Assembly: GCA_000310025.1 (NCBI GenBank)
Contig: FN649740.1
Coordinates: 4,399,175 to 4,463,174 of the forward strand
DNA length: 64,000 bases
Source: Ectocarpus siliculosus
Lineage: Eukaryota > Sar > Phaeophyceae > Ectocarpales > Ectocarpaceae
Reading direction: 5' to 3'
Positions 46,430 to 58,608 of this stretch are shown here, piece after piece. The position numbers were made by a program, and so were the translations under genes. Within the stretch, counting starts at the first letter, position 1; each line of letters opens with the position of its first letter. The notes beneath the pieces were generated by a model. It was not told the DNA's origin and searched no databases. It saw only the letters and a list, made by a program, of their open reading frames with translations.

Positions 46430-49400
46430 CGTGGGGTCATGCGGTGTACTGCATGAATGCCGGGTTAGGACAAACAAACTCAACCTGTGATGACACCCAA
46501 TCTGCCAACGAGGCCTGTTTTTCGGGGGCCATAGGAGACAAGACGTTTTGGGGGGAACAGACGGAGGCGGTTTTTCGCGGACAACGGAGGCATTGTTCAT
46601 GTGACGGAAGGAGGCGTTTTCTCGGGGGTCAAATGAGGCGTCTTGTACGGGACGGAAGGAGGCAGTTTTTGGGGGTCAAATGAGGCGTCTTGTACGGGAC
46701 GGAATGAGGCGTTTTCTCGGGGGCCAAATGAGGCGTCTTGTACGGGACGGAATTTGGCATTTATTAAGGAGACGGAATTAAGCTTTTTGTAGGGGATGGA
46801 ATGAGGCGTTTCAGGGGGACGGAAGGAGGCGTTTTCAGGATATGGAAGGAGGCGGAAGGGAGTCAGTCCAGCAGTGTATTGGGAGGACGGAGAGGGAAAT
46901 GTTTTGCCGTCGATGAATCAGTTTTAGAGTGTGACCGGGCGAAGGACTGTGTTTCCGGCTCGCGCTGGTATTGCCGTTGCCTGGCGTGTGGTAGACGCGG
47001 TGTTTAGTTCATGGTTGCACCGGTTGTTGAGTAGAGTGGCGTTGTGTTCGCGCCAGGGACCAGCAAGGTCGCTCCGCTTCTCGCTATGAACATTGAACGG
47101 TTATTTGTTGCATATGTTTTGTTTTTTTGTTTCAGAAATATTGCTTATCTTACATCCATAGACGAGCTTGTGGGTAATTTTTCTTCTGTAGTGTTGCACG
47201 CGACAACAACATAAGGGCCGCGGCTAGATCGTCAATTCCCCGGCAGAAACTGAGAGATTTTTTTAATCGAAGGTGTTTCTGGTCCGAGCGCAGGTAGCAC
47301 GATTCACGGATATGGCGGCCCACGGTTCAGTTTTGTTGGATGGATGACCGACCGTACGGTATGAAAACGGCTTCCTGGAGGATCGGCGATTTGTGATGTA
47401 CACGTACGTTGGTATGGGAATAATTTCATTGTTTTGTTTGAGTGTTTTTTGCGCGATTGTCGAGAATGTTGCCAGGTAAAGCAGTAAATCATACCAAAGC
47501 GTTACCTTTGTCCCTTCTCGCAGACTCTGGTTGCTCGATTCGGGAATAGAACTTTCCCGCACCGAGTGTGAGCTTGGGCGTCGATTGCGAAGGTTGGCCC
47601 TCTGTTTCGTTCGTTGGTTCTGCTTCTCCCGGCCGGATAGTAACCCGTACCGTATTGTGTTTGTGTTTTCCGTGGTACGGGTGTCGGCGAGTCGCCGGGC
47701 GTGGCTTGTTTTCTTCTCGCCTTTTTCCTCTTGTGCTCATCGGGCTGGCCACACGTGGGGTTAGGGTTGGCGCTAGGGTTAGCGACCCTCAACTTGTTGT
47801 CCGCATCATCCCTCCTTCGGCATTGTTGCGGATGATGTCGTAGTGCCACTCACTATGTAGACAAACATCATGGTGTCGAAAATGTTGATGCGCACCCTCT
47901 TTGGTGTCTGTGTTGTAGAGCTGCGATTTGGAGCCGCCGGAAATTACGAGAAAGAGACAGCGAAACGGGGTTTTGACGTCGTTTTGATGATGTGAAGGAT
48001 AGCTGTGTGCTCGATAGACGTCTTTAGGCGTGTGGCCACTTCGTTGTCATTGTTGTTGTGAATATATGTTTTTGCCCAAAACTTGTCCTTCGTTTGTTAT
48101 ACCTTCCACAAACTGCGCTCGTGGGGGCGTACGTATTTATACCATACCCGGTGTTTTTTGCAGTTTCGCGGAAGCCGCTGTTTTGTCCCCGGTGTTTTTT
48201 TTTTTCGTCGAAACAGGGTATGGAAATTTGGTGGAGCTGGGGGCTTCTCACTCTTGTCTGAGGTCAGACCGAAAAAACTTCGCGAACGCGCCTAGAACAG
48301 ACTTTGGGAGCGCAGCGGGGGGGGGGCGACGGTGCTGCTGTTGTTTCACTATAGGTGTGAATTTTTCGGCCTACTACAATGGAATCCGTCGTCGAGCCCC
48401 CAGAGGCAATCAATTTATGGTCTTGTGTCGTATGCGGGAGTAGGCGTTTTGGTCCGGGGATGGTCTGTTGGTATCCCCTCCCTCGAGATGGAGATGAGAG
48501 CTGTGTGCGGGCCATCGGTAGGTGGCTGCATCACCCTGGCTGGTGCGAGATGTAACGTAAGTTGTTGTTTGGTGGTGGTTCGAGAATGTTGTGACGTTAT
48601 GTATATCCAGGCGCGGAAGTCTGTAGTATTCACACCGGATATTTGTTTCAAGTGGCTTGCCGTAAGGTGTATGTATATGGGGGGCAGCATTCGGCGGGAC
48701 CGACATTCCCTCGAGGACTCTCTGTGATGAAGGAGGGGGGGGAGACTTAGCCGTGACATGATTGATGCTTCGTGCGTGTCCTCAGCGCTCCTCACGTTGT
48801 GTCGCTTGTGAATCCGTCATCCACCCCAGGTTGGGTGAGGTACAGGTACAGGTATAGGTACGTGTAGGCAACAAGCTTGGTGTAGGAGTAACATTACCGG
48901 TGCTGCTTGCGACCTGTGGCAGATAGATAGCTGATGACCGATGTTCGCTGCGTGAGACCTTTGGCAGAGAGCTGGACTGCTGTGGCTCTTGGATATTCCA
49001 GCGTCGGTGTTCGGCGTGCGCACCCAGTTTTCTGGTTGTCTTGTTCTTATTTCGCGGTTGTCTTGGCATGAACCAAAATAATATCGTTGTTTTGACCTGT
49101 TGTTGTCGTCTTGGAGTTAAATTTGGTTGTTCTTACCTCTCTCTTTCCTACATCACCTATTCTTCTTTCGGTGCTCTCTCGCGTAGGTCTAACGGAAACT
49201 AAAGGCAAGGGTAGATCTTTCAACAATCTTGCGCTGGGCCCCCTCCCCGTTGATGGGAGATCGTGTGGGGGATGCGAACGGGGAACCTCTTTATTCGTGT
49301 CGGCACAGCCAATCTCATGCGGATCCCGCGTGATCGATTTTGCGTCCCCAAACCTAAAAAATACGAGAAAAAAAATACGCAGCACAAAAACACAAGCGAC

Positions 49401-52400
49401 AACACAGTAGTAACATCTGAACGATCGATGATGCATGAGGCGGCCACACTCTTCATATTCCTCTCTGGATAATGTGAGTTCTAAGCGCTCTGGATAACGT
49501 TTGTACAGTAAGATCTTGTGAGTGAGGTGGATGCATAATAAATTGTGTTCCCATGCGAAGCTTGAGGCTCCTCGAGCCATCGGGATCTAGACCTGACATA
49601 ATCATCATCGTCTGTCTGTGTACACCTATACTGTGCACCTATTGTCATTGTCCACGGGGTTGCACTTTCGTTCTCACCCCCCAACATCGCTACTTGCTAT
49701 TTTTCTTTGCGTGTCATGGTTTCTTAGCCTCTATAGTAGCCTGAGTTTTTTTGTGGGTGTTTTGTATCATGTGCGGTGATGTCGCGTTTCAGGGTAATTC
49801 AGTTTGGCGTGCAGTTGGGCCGGTCGGATTCAAGAAGGGGCTGAGCAAGTCCGCAAATATTACACATTTTCGGACTGGGGCTCCAAATTTGCTGAGATAA
49901 GGAAACAAGGAAACATATTTTGAGATAAGAAAGTTTCCTGGAAACTTCCTGCAGGCGAATACTTTCCGATTTAAGGCGGCTTCATGTGATTGGCTGTGGG
50001 ACGACAGTCACCCAACGAACTTCCCCTGTTCGCAGGAACTGATTATTTTTTCCTTATCTTGGGTTCTGGCGAGACTGTCAGGAACGATCCTCAGAACGAT
50101 GGCTTAATTAAAAAAACACACACACACACATACACACTCGTTCTCCGGACCCCGAGAAAATTTCTGTGCAATGCCCTCAACCCGAACTACTGCTGGTGCT
50201 GTACCCATTACATATACGCAAGAGGGCCCAATGTATGCATCACGACATGCACCGATCCCTTCGTCGACTGAATCCTACACAATCTACACCCGCGCAGCAG
50301 TCAGCGCTTCGCTGCCTGCTTCCATCAGCTACACGGCCCCAACCGGGGGCACGACATCCAGAGAAGGCGCATAGACAGATAGGTGCGAAGCCGACCAACC
50401 GCTGTGGCTCTTCCCGACAATGTCTGTCTGCTGCTAATAGAAAAGCCGCTAGATAGCTAAATAGAGTGGAGTGGAGTGTTGGAGACGTGAAGACGTGGAG
50501 ACCGTTGACTGCTGTTGATGTAACCACTGCTGTTAAGTGTGTTGAAGCTGCTGTTGGCTGCTGCTGACTGGAGGTGGAGGACTGCGAACAGTCCCGGCGA
50601 CAGTCCCAACACGACAAGGTGTTCCGCTTTCACTTGCTCAACAGCACGCCGGCAAACAACCGGCAGGCCTCCCTGTGTGGCATGGCCAGTGTACCAGTAC
50701 CGCTGCACCGTCACTCTAACTCGTCACAGGAAGTAGGCTTTGGAGAGTGCGCGGCACGCTGAACTCACACTGCTTGGCATCGCGACCAGCAAAAATACGA
50801 AAACTAACAAAGAGGCTTGAGGGTAGGGTCTGATCCAGCAGCACGAAAAAAAAAATGAGGAGGCGTGTTTTCTCAATCCCGAACGGGGCACTATAAGTCA
50901 TACCTCTAAACTGCTGTTGCTGTTGCTGCTTGCTGCGGATGTACATGTACGAACAAAGGCGGCCGAGGGCAACAACTGGAACATTTGTGGTTGCATCTCG
51001 AACGGGTAGACTAGTCTTTTTGTGTTTGTATTTATATTTCCTTATTATCTGTCACTCAAGCTGCGAGCCGAAGATGCACTACTCTGTAGGTTCTGCAGCA
51101 GTCCCTACTGTGAAGCGTCAAGTTTAGATAGATGTGGCTACTACTGTAGTCCATCGGTGAATTGGGGCTTGTAAAAAACTTCCGTGTTGATACATACTAG
51201 TGTATTTTTGCAATGATGACGTAATCAATATCGAAGCACTGGCCAGTCGGTTGTCCCTATGTTGTGTGTTCAGTTGGAAGAATACACAACCCTGATGGTG
51301 TATATTGCCCTCCGGTACAAGTTCGAGTTAACGGTCGACGATAGAAAGCGTCGGCTACACTATTTTCTCGTTCAATCAATAACGTGACCACCGCAGAAGG
51401 CAGACGGAAAACTCCTGTTGTTGTGTGGCCTTCCTCCCTCCTGACCCCGGTTCATGATGCGTCCAGAAAACATAAACCTGGTATATATCGAAACGTGTAA
51501 AAAATATACCTCCAAAACATATGGGACCGCACATACACACAACACGTGAATCAGAGCAAAAACACAGCAAGCGCAAAAGCAAACGAGAAATACCACCATA
51601 TCACGGTCACACTTTTTCCGAAGCAGCAAATCCTCGACGGCAAACAGAATGTCTCTTGTCAACCACACCCGCAATCTGCCATGCCTACAATAATCGATGT
51701 GGTACAGGTTTCTCTCGTCTCGCTTGCTGGCCTCAAACGAAGCAAGAGCGGCGTCTTAGGCGCCAAATGTATTCCGTATTCCTTGTGCCACCACAGCGCA
51801 CATCCGCGCAGTTCTATGAGAGTAGCTCCTCTTCCAGTCCTCTCGGACACGGCACCCCTGTGCTATTGCCGCCTTCAGCCAAGCTTGGCAGGCGACAGAA
51901 ACGTGAGACGGAACTACAATGCCCACACTCTATGCACTCAACGAATGCCTTCGGCTTCCGCGGCCGCTTGCTACCACCGCTGCCCCCTCAGCATCACCAC
52001 CAACGGTCTAGCAGTTGGTGCAGCGTGATTGGCGACAGGAACATTGCTGCAGGTTCTCTACTCGCCTCCACTCCGGGTGTAGCCACCTCTCCAGCTGCTT
52101 GCGCAGCACGGACGGCGGTTCAAGCCCACCCCTTGCCTCCATCCCACACCCGATCCCCTGTCCCCCCCCTGCAAGGCAAGGCCTCCAACAGATTGTGGCG
52201 CCCATAATAACAGGCTACATCTCTCCAACCGAGTCCTCCCTCATCCCCGCCGCCAGTGCTCGTTGTAAAAATTCTCCAGCTACGGTGCTGTCCTACAGAC
52301 TCCGGGCGAGCCCATTTCTCTCGCCTGTGCCTACTTGGTCGATGGCGGCCGGACACTGCGGATGAACGGGGCAACTCGGCTCCCAGTCCGCCGCGGCCCG

Positions 52401-53421
52401 CTGGACCAGATCCACAAGGTATTCGTTGTAGTGCCGTCCTAGCAGGCAAGACACGGTTCTTGACCATCATCGTCAAGTTCCACCGGAGGTAGAATTCCAG
52501 CTGGCGATGCATAGTAGCTGCCTAGTAGGGTGCGCAAGTATCCGCGAAAGCCCTGTGTTGTACCACGAGAACAGCGGTTGGGCGCGACAAGAGGGTTGGC
52601 AGCCATTGTAGAAACGGAGAGGGGCGAAATACAAGCGATGTTGACTTTGATTGGATTTGGCACCAACCCAAGGGCGCCCATCATTCACACATGGAGCACA
52701 CCAGATCAATCGGAAGTATATTGGGCGAAATAAATCCGGGTCCAGTTGTCGCACAGAGCAGCGGTTGGGGTTGGTCTCCACCAGCATGCAACGCGGTCTA
52801 CCTGTACCTTATAGTCTATTTACATAGGCACATACATATGCTGTTGTAGACTCCACAGTAGTAGAGCCGACACATAGACTATACCCTGTATCGTCCGTAC
52901 CTAAAAAAAACCAAATCATGGTTGGCGAGATGATAAACTACATCGTGGGCCCTCAACAGCGCCGGTTGAATAACGCAGGTGGCCCTTATTCACTGCTGTA
53001 TGTACAGTAGTACATCGTCCGTCAGGATCGCTCGATCGGTATAGCAGCGGCGCAATCTGGCAGCTGGCCACCGCCACGCGCGCGCATCCAGTGGTTCTGT
53101 CTCGCATCCTACACCTGGATAGACTGCGCTTCGGATACGTCAAATCTCTCTGAATTGTAGGTTTATAGATTAGCAAAACTCACGTCGGAGAGCGATTTCC
53201 TCTGACGTTTATCGTGCTCTCTGAACACTTGGAGAAGGACCTTCCGTGCGACCAGGCATAGCGGTCACGCTAGACCACAACATACCAAATGACTTTGGGC
53301 TGGGTACGTATCATTTCCATGTTTTTGGTGTTTCGCAAGCTTGTGCTTCAGCACATCTTTCTGGCTGCAACGACCCTTTTTTCACGCTTCCTTCTGAGGA
53401 GACTCGACGATAGACTACTGA
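46430..53421. other. Long gene-free stretch
   Basis: No exon chain was found. The longest frame is 51521-52207 (+), Ser/Pro/Arg-rich, without family character; overlapping minus-strand frames to 52787 are no better. Small features: the minisatellite at 46545-46870, GT runs, an (AC)n at 50107-50130 and a GGTACA array at about 48838-48862. Confidence 0.5.
46545..46870 (+). repeat. Minisatellite just after the 7TM-RGS stop codon
   Basis: About six units of roughly 50-57 bp with GGAATGAGGCG or GGAAGGAGGCG, TTTTC, GGGGGTCAAATGAGGCGTCT and TGTACGGGACGG. It starts about 115 bp after the stop and would lie in the 3' UTR or just beyond it. Confidence 0.85.
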
Positions 53422-54918
53422 TTTTCGGCCCGAAAAAATCCGAGGACGCAGGCTATTTCAGCGGTCCCCAGCGGTGCCGGTTCGCAAAACAATATTCGCC
53501 TCTTTAATAAAAGCACCAAACTTCAAACAAGGCATAGACTACATAATGGTGTACACCGGTGTACTACAGCACAACCAACATCCTGCGATGGCCAAGCAAT
53601 TGCTGTGTATATGCTCCAGTAGAGCATGTCGGGAAGCTGGTGGCATGCCCAGCCTTGCCCTACGGTCGGATGACCGGGAGGGCGGGTTGGCGGAGATATT
53701 TAGGTGGAGATGAACAGAAGCTTGGCGGGCGTGTGTCTCTCGTTCATTTCTCCCAAGACCAGTTGAAAGCCAACAAGCCGAATCAGAGTAGTAGCGGTTG
53801 CCCTCCGCTTGGTAGCGCACGCAAAGATGCTGTCGTCCCAGATCAGACCGGCGAACAGACAAGGGAGGCGACAGCAGGAGCCTTGGGGAAGTTGCGGAAG
53901 GCCTAAGCTCGGTGTGCTGTATACAGGAAAAAGAAACCTCGAGACAACGAGCTGGGGCATCGGACTTGGCTTGAAAAATTGCGGCTGACTGAAGGACGAC
54001 GTCATCTCTTCACTGAGAAATGATGTTACTTGTTTCGTTTCAATACTGGTCGCCACCCATATCACAACCGGCGGTTGCGTTGTCGTACACACTCCAGGGC
54101 GCAGCGAGCCCCTCAAAACTACGAACACGATCCAGCTTGCGACGGTGCTCTTACGAGACCACCGATACTACGCGCTGCGCTAGGCTGCAACCGCTTTAGG
54201 GTCGTGTGGTTGATGCTCCCCTCCCGCCTGCCCCCCCCCCCCGACTCTGCCTTCCACACGCCTGCCGTCGTTCCCACCATAACTCGCACCAGCAACATCA
54301 TTTCTCAGTGAAGAGATGACGTCGTCCTTCAGTCAGCCGCAATTTTTCAAGCCAAGTCCGATGCCCCAGCTCGTTGTCTCGAGGTTTCTTTTTCCTGTAT
54401 ACAGCACACCAAGCTTAGGCCTTCCGCAACTTCCCCAAGGCTCCTGCTGTCGCCTCCCTTGTCTGTTCGCCGGTCTGATCTGGGACGACAGCATTTTTGC
54501 GTGCGCTACCAAGCGGAGGGCAACCGCTACTACTCTGATTCGGCTTGTTGGCTTTCAACTGGTCTTGGGAGAAATGAACGAGAGACACACGCCCGCCAAG
54601 CTTCTGTTCATCTCCACCTAAATATCTCCGCCAACCCGCCCTCCCGGTCATCTGACCGTAGGGCAAGGCTGGGCATGTCACCAGCTTCCCGACATGCTCT
54701 ACTGGAGCATATACACAGCAATTGCTTGGCCATCGCAGGATGTTGGTTGTGCTGTAGTACACCGGGGTATGCCGGTGTACACCATTATGTAGTCTATGCC
54801 TTGTTTGAAGTTTGGTGCTTTTATGAAAGAGGCAAATATTGTTTTGCGAACCGGCACGGCTGGGGACCGCTGAAATAGCCTGCGACTGGGTCGTCCTCGG
54901 ATTTTTTCGGGCCGAAAA
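53422..54918. repeat. Large inverted repeat, arms about 605 and 625 bp
   Basis: 53422-54026 is repeated in inverse at 54294-54918 with only a few substitutions and short indels (for example an extra GACCCAGT-like heptamer and a GGTATGCC-type insert in the right arm). The spacer 54027-54293 is unique. Both arms begin and end together: TTTTCGGCCCGAAAA outside, GAGAAATGATGTT inside. The frames inside the arms look non-coding. Confidence 0.95.
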
Positions 54919-56209
54919 AATTGTCTTACTACCGCGCATGCTCGAGGACCGCCAGGCATGCGTGGCACCTGTGCTCACCTCCTGCAGCCCAAAGCCGAAG
55001 TCCCCCCCCGAGGAGGTAGTCCGAACCACGAACGTTTTGGGGGAAACACAAAACGACTACCACTTGTACATGTACATGCGATTGTTTTTTTGTTCTGCGC
55101 AGCACACGCCACACCCTCACACGCCATGAGCCATACGGTATAAGCATGAGGGAGACGGAGAGAACGACATAGAGAGAGAGAGGGAGGGAGGGAGGGAGGG
55201 AGGAGAGGGAGAAGGAGTACCGGCAGCGAGGGAGCGGAAGAGGGAGTAGAAACAGCGGGGTACAGCAAAGTAGGGTGCTTGTGCAGCAAGGAAGCCGCCG
55301 GCCTCCACAAACACGCACAAAGACAGGTCGAGAACGCAACAAACGGTTTCGACCCACGTAGTGATATTTTCGGCACCCGACACTCTCGGGGTACCATGCG
55401 GTATTTTCTCGTCGGGCGCGGGTAGACTTTCACACCCAAATCGTGTGTCTGTTGACAAGAGGGCCCATGAAGGCGGTGCTTGATTTGGAGTTGATGGAAA
55501 CGTTTTTGGTGTTGACAGAATGATAAACGACGGTAGAAACAACAGCAACCACACGCACAACAACAATTTTCAGCAACAGCTGGTGTTGCCGGCGTACCCT
55601 GGATCTTCCGATGAACGCTCGCGGGGCGGCCGGCAGCCACCACGTATTAGGCGACGCAACGAACACCCGGGAGCGTTCTCAAATGTGGCGTGCTTCACCA
55701 TTCGTTATTTTTTTCAGGGCGTTCTCAGAAGAAAACATGGTAGAAGGCTCCCCTTCGGGAGTTTGGTTACTTGCCTCGCGGGGGCGACGCAAGAGGGCAA
55801 TGCCAACGTTTTCACGGTTGTATTATTATACTAGGGCGATGGGGCGGGGGGGGGGGGGGGGGGGGTGGNNNNNNNNNNNNNNNNNNNNNNNNNNNNNNNN
55901 NNNNNNNNNNNNNNNNNNNNNNNNNNNNNNNNNNNNNNNNNNNNNNNNNNNNNNNNNNNNNNNNNNNNTTTGCCTGGCCAAGGCGAAGAAACGAGGCGTC
56001 AAGGGGAATACAGTTGATGCAACAACGGCATGCGGGGCTAGAGCGGTGGAACTAGCATTTTTTCGGAAAGCAGCAGCAGCAGCAGCAGCAGCAGCACGAA
56101 GCCATGCAAACCGCAGGAACTCCGCGCCCTTGATGGCAAAGGATATTTTTAGTGTACATTTTACTCCAATGCAAATAGAACAAAACAGCTGTGTTGGCGG
56201 ATCATTTAC
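54919..56209. other. Unassigned, with assembly gap
   Basis: A (GGGA)n run lies at 55176-55205, a G-run at 55843-55866 abuts the gap, and a CAG run lies at 56071-56096. No exon recognised. Downstream exons of the PRPP-synthetase fragment would be expected here but were not found. Confidence 0.4.
55869..55968. other. Assembly gap, 100 N
   Basis: Exactly 100 unknown bases, directly after a run of about 20 G. Confidence 0.99.
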
Positions 56210-56327
56210 CTCCGTATTCCTTGAGCACGCTAGCGGCCTTGCAGAGAGTGCCGGCGGTGTCGATCATGTCGTCCACGATGATCACGTCCGAGTCCTTCAC
56301 GCTCCCCACCAGATCCATGCGGTCCAC
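56210..56327 (-). CDS. Ribose-phosphate pyrophosphokinase (PRPP synthetase), single exon
   Basis: One exon, acceptor TTTGGAAG before 56327 and donor GAG|gtaaat at 56210, with 39 codons plus one base. It encodes [20 protein letters not shown] followed by [19 protein letters not shown]. This is the ribose-5-phosphate/PRPP loop region (DDMIDTAGT) of the enzyme that makes PRPP for nucleotide and histidine synthesis. A 30-base mini-exon at 56443-56414 (RAGRCNMRAK, donor gtaggc, phase 0) may precede it. The N-terminal two thirds and the C terminus were not found on either side: they may be in the gap, in misassembled sequence, far away behind long introns, or missing because this is a gene fragment. 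Confidence 0.75.
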
Positions 56328-56615
56328 CTTCCAAACAAAAAAAACAATTGGACGGCATCAAGCGAAAGAGAAAACGAACGACGCCCAGTGGAGGCCATCG
56401 GTCGGGACTACTCATGCCTACCTTTGCGCGCATGTTGCATCGACCGGCACGCTGCAATCATCAACAACGAAAACTGAAAATTGTCCGATTTTCGCACGCA
56501 CAAGCCACCGCAACCAACATTCCCCCCAAGAAACCCGGATGATACGAACAAGCAAAAAAAAAAAACAGTGCACGACAGCAGTGTCCCGATCCTCCGCGCC
56601 AGTGGAGGTGCGTGT

Positions 56616-57410
56616 GAGCGTGTACTCATAGTCGCGTTGTTCTCGCATCCCTACAAAGCCGGGACGGCACGTCGGGTTTTCCCCGGCCCAGGGGGAGAGG
56701 GGGGGGGGGGGGGGGTGTACTCATAGTCGTGCATGCCGTAGTCGTTTGACCATTGACCTCGCATCCCTACAAAGCCGGGACGGAGCACGCCGGGTTCTCA
56801 CCGGACCAGGCTCTCACATCACCAAGCGCGAAGCGCCGTGAGGTATTTGGCGAGTCGCATGAAGGGTGAGCTGCATCCTGCTAAGGGTATTCGGCATCTT
56901 GTGCTTACTTCCTTGCGTACGGATGACAGCTACGTATGACTTAATTTATTTTCTGGTGCTTTCACTTCCAGAGACAGTTGTAAGCACTGTGTAACTGCCT
57001 CGAGGAAGCTTGACCATTTTAACACAACGTGGTGCGATCATCCCCCGTTGCGCGGAGTGAGGTTTCTCGACGCCGCACAACATGATCTACTCGACCACCA
57101 TTATGGTTACCGCCAAAAAAAAAACCGAGGTAAAAAAAAAAAAAACGGTAACCTGGTTGCCGAGTTCACGAAGTGAATTGGCTTGTTTTACAACGTCGTT
57201 GCCAATCGACGAAAACCCAATCCCGATGGCAACCACCGAGTGGGGGGCTTGTTTTACAACGTCGTTGCCAAGCGACGAAAACCCAAACCCCGATGGCAAA
57301 CACCGGGGGGGGGCGGCTTGTTTTACAACGTCGTTGCCAAGCGACGAAAACCCAACCCCGATGACAAACACCGAGGGTGGGGAGGCGATGGGGCGGGGGG
57401 GGCATAATAT
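56616..57410 (-). repeat. Dispersed repeat R1, expanded copy
   Basis: A short terminal fragment (56616-56695) is followed by a G-run and then a full copy from 56713 inverse to 8739-9290. At the far end a 64-bp unit (GCTTGTTTTACAACGTCGTT and GCGACGAAAACCCAA) is repeated three times, where the copy at 8.7 kb has one. Confidence 0.85.
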
Positions 57411-57924
57411 GATAGAGGTCGAGTACGTCTGGAAGAACGGTCGACGTGTGCTGCGTGTCTATGGCCGATGCTGTCAATTGTAGTATTTGGTTCGGGACCT
57501 CTCGACCATTTCATGTACAAGTAGTGGGTAATTCAAACTTCGTGTTCGAAGGATTCGTCCCATACGACCAACGCGCGCGTCACCAATCAATCCTGCATTC
57601 GGTGCGGCAAAAGTCGGTACATTTATTTTTTTTCGTGGAAGTATCTTGACGATAGCAACGATTGTAACATGATGTACAGCTGTAGGAAGAAGAGAACAAT
57701 GTGACCCGAGAAACGAAGAAAAAAGGAGAGATATACAAATGGCGTGGCCACCATGGGGGATGGTGAGATGGAGTACCCGAAGAAGAGTCATTTTGTGTGC
57801 ATGAACTACGTGCGATATCTCTGGACATACATGTTTACACACAACGAACAACAACAACGAAAAGTTCTGGACATGCACTCTGGACATAGCATATGCATAC
57901 GGAAAAGAAACGAAGAAAGAAATC

Positions 57925-57995
57925 AACGTGTCGGGACTCGAACCTGGGTAAGGTCGCTTCATCGGAGGTGCCCCTGACAACTGCTGCTCCATACT
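57925..57995 (-). other. tRNA-like B-box, possible SINE or tRNA relic
   Basis: The minus strand reads AGGTTCGAGTCCC, an exact match to the Pol III B-box (GGTTCGANTCC). About 40 bases upstream TGGAGCAGCAGTTGTC loosely resembles an A-box. No acceptor stem closes and the T stem is poor, so it is not called a functional tRNA. Confidence 0.3.
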
Positions 57996-58260
57996 GCACG
58001 CGTTCGTAAGTCTAGGTGAAGTATGTAGGAACATTGAACAAGACTGTATTTTTCAGGGCGGATGTGTAGTTTGCAGATTCATGTGCTGGGCGAACGCACG
58101 ACAGCAGCCGCAACTCCCCTGCTTTCGTTGTGTTGGATAGGAACAGACTATAGCAGTAGGGTGCTTTGTCTCGTGTCATGCGGATGGAAAATTCGTTGCT
58201 GTCGCGCGCTGCTGTGTGCCGTATCAAGCGTGCTTCTGCTATAGATTCGTGCTACGCTAC

Positions 58261-58441
58261 CCCTGTATTAGCTTGCGGTAGGTCTGCAAGGCCGACGTGT
58301 GCTGCGCGTCTATGCTCTACAGAATGCTATGAATCAGTTGCGACATGTGTCGGCCTTTATCTTTGATGATGGACAGCATCGAGCATAGACACACTGTACA
58401 CGTCGATCGTACTTGTAGACCTACCGCAAGTCAATAAGGGG
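58261..58441. repeat. Inverted repeat, about 68-bp arms
   Basis: 58261-58328 is inverse to 58371-58441, sharing CTTGCGGTAGGTCT, GACGTGT and GTCTATGCTC, with moderate divergence and a loop of about 42 bases. Confidence 0.75.
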
Positions 58442-58524
58442 TACATGTAGCGCAGGTTTGGTAGCACGCACGTATCCACACTACGCTTTTTGCACAGCAG
58501 AACGCCGCCGCAACAGATGATTTT

Positions 58525-58608
58525 GTTTTTCCTGTGAAACACACACGTTCAATCACGCCACGCCAAGTCGGTTGCGTGACTGAGCGTGTGTATTTCACAG
58601 AAAAAAAC
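58525..58608. repeat. Hairpin with about 33-bp stem
   Basis: Left arm 58525-58557 (CTGTGAAACACACACG... ending AATCACGC) and right arm 58574-58608 (GCGTGACTGAGCG... ending TTTCACAG) pair with a few mismatches around a 16-base loop. Confidence 0.85.

Noticed and set aside
51521-52207. 228-codon plus-strand frame
   Set aside because: Ser/Pro/Arg-rich composition without a domain or sensible splice partners; overlapping minus-strand frames are just as open.
53700-54621. Two frames with identical 101-residue products in opposite orientation
   Set aside because: They are mirror copies in the inverted repeat; no splice sites, domain or composition bias supports coding.
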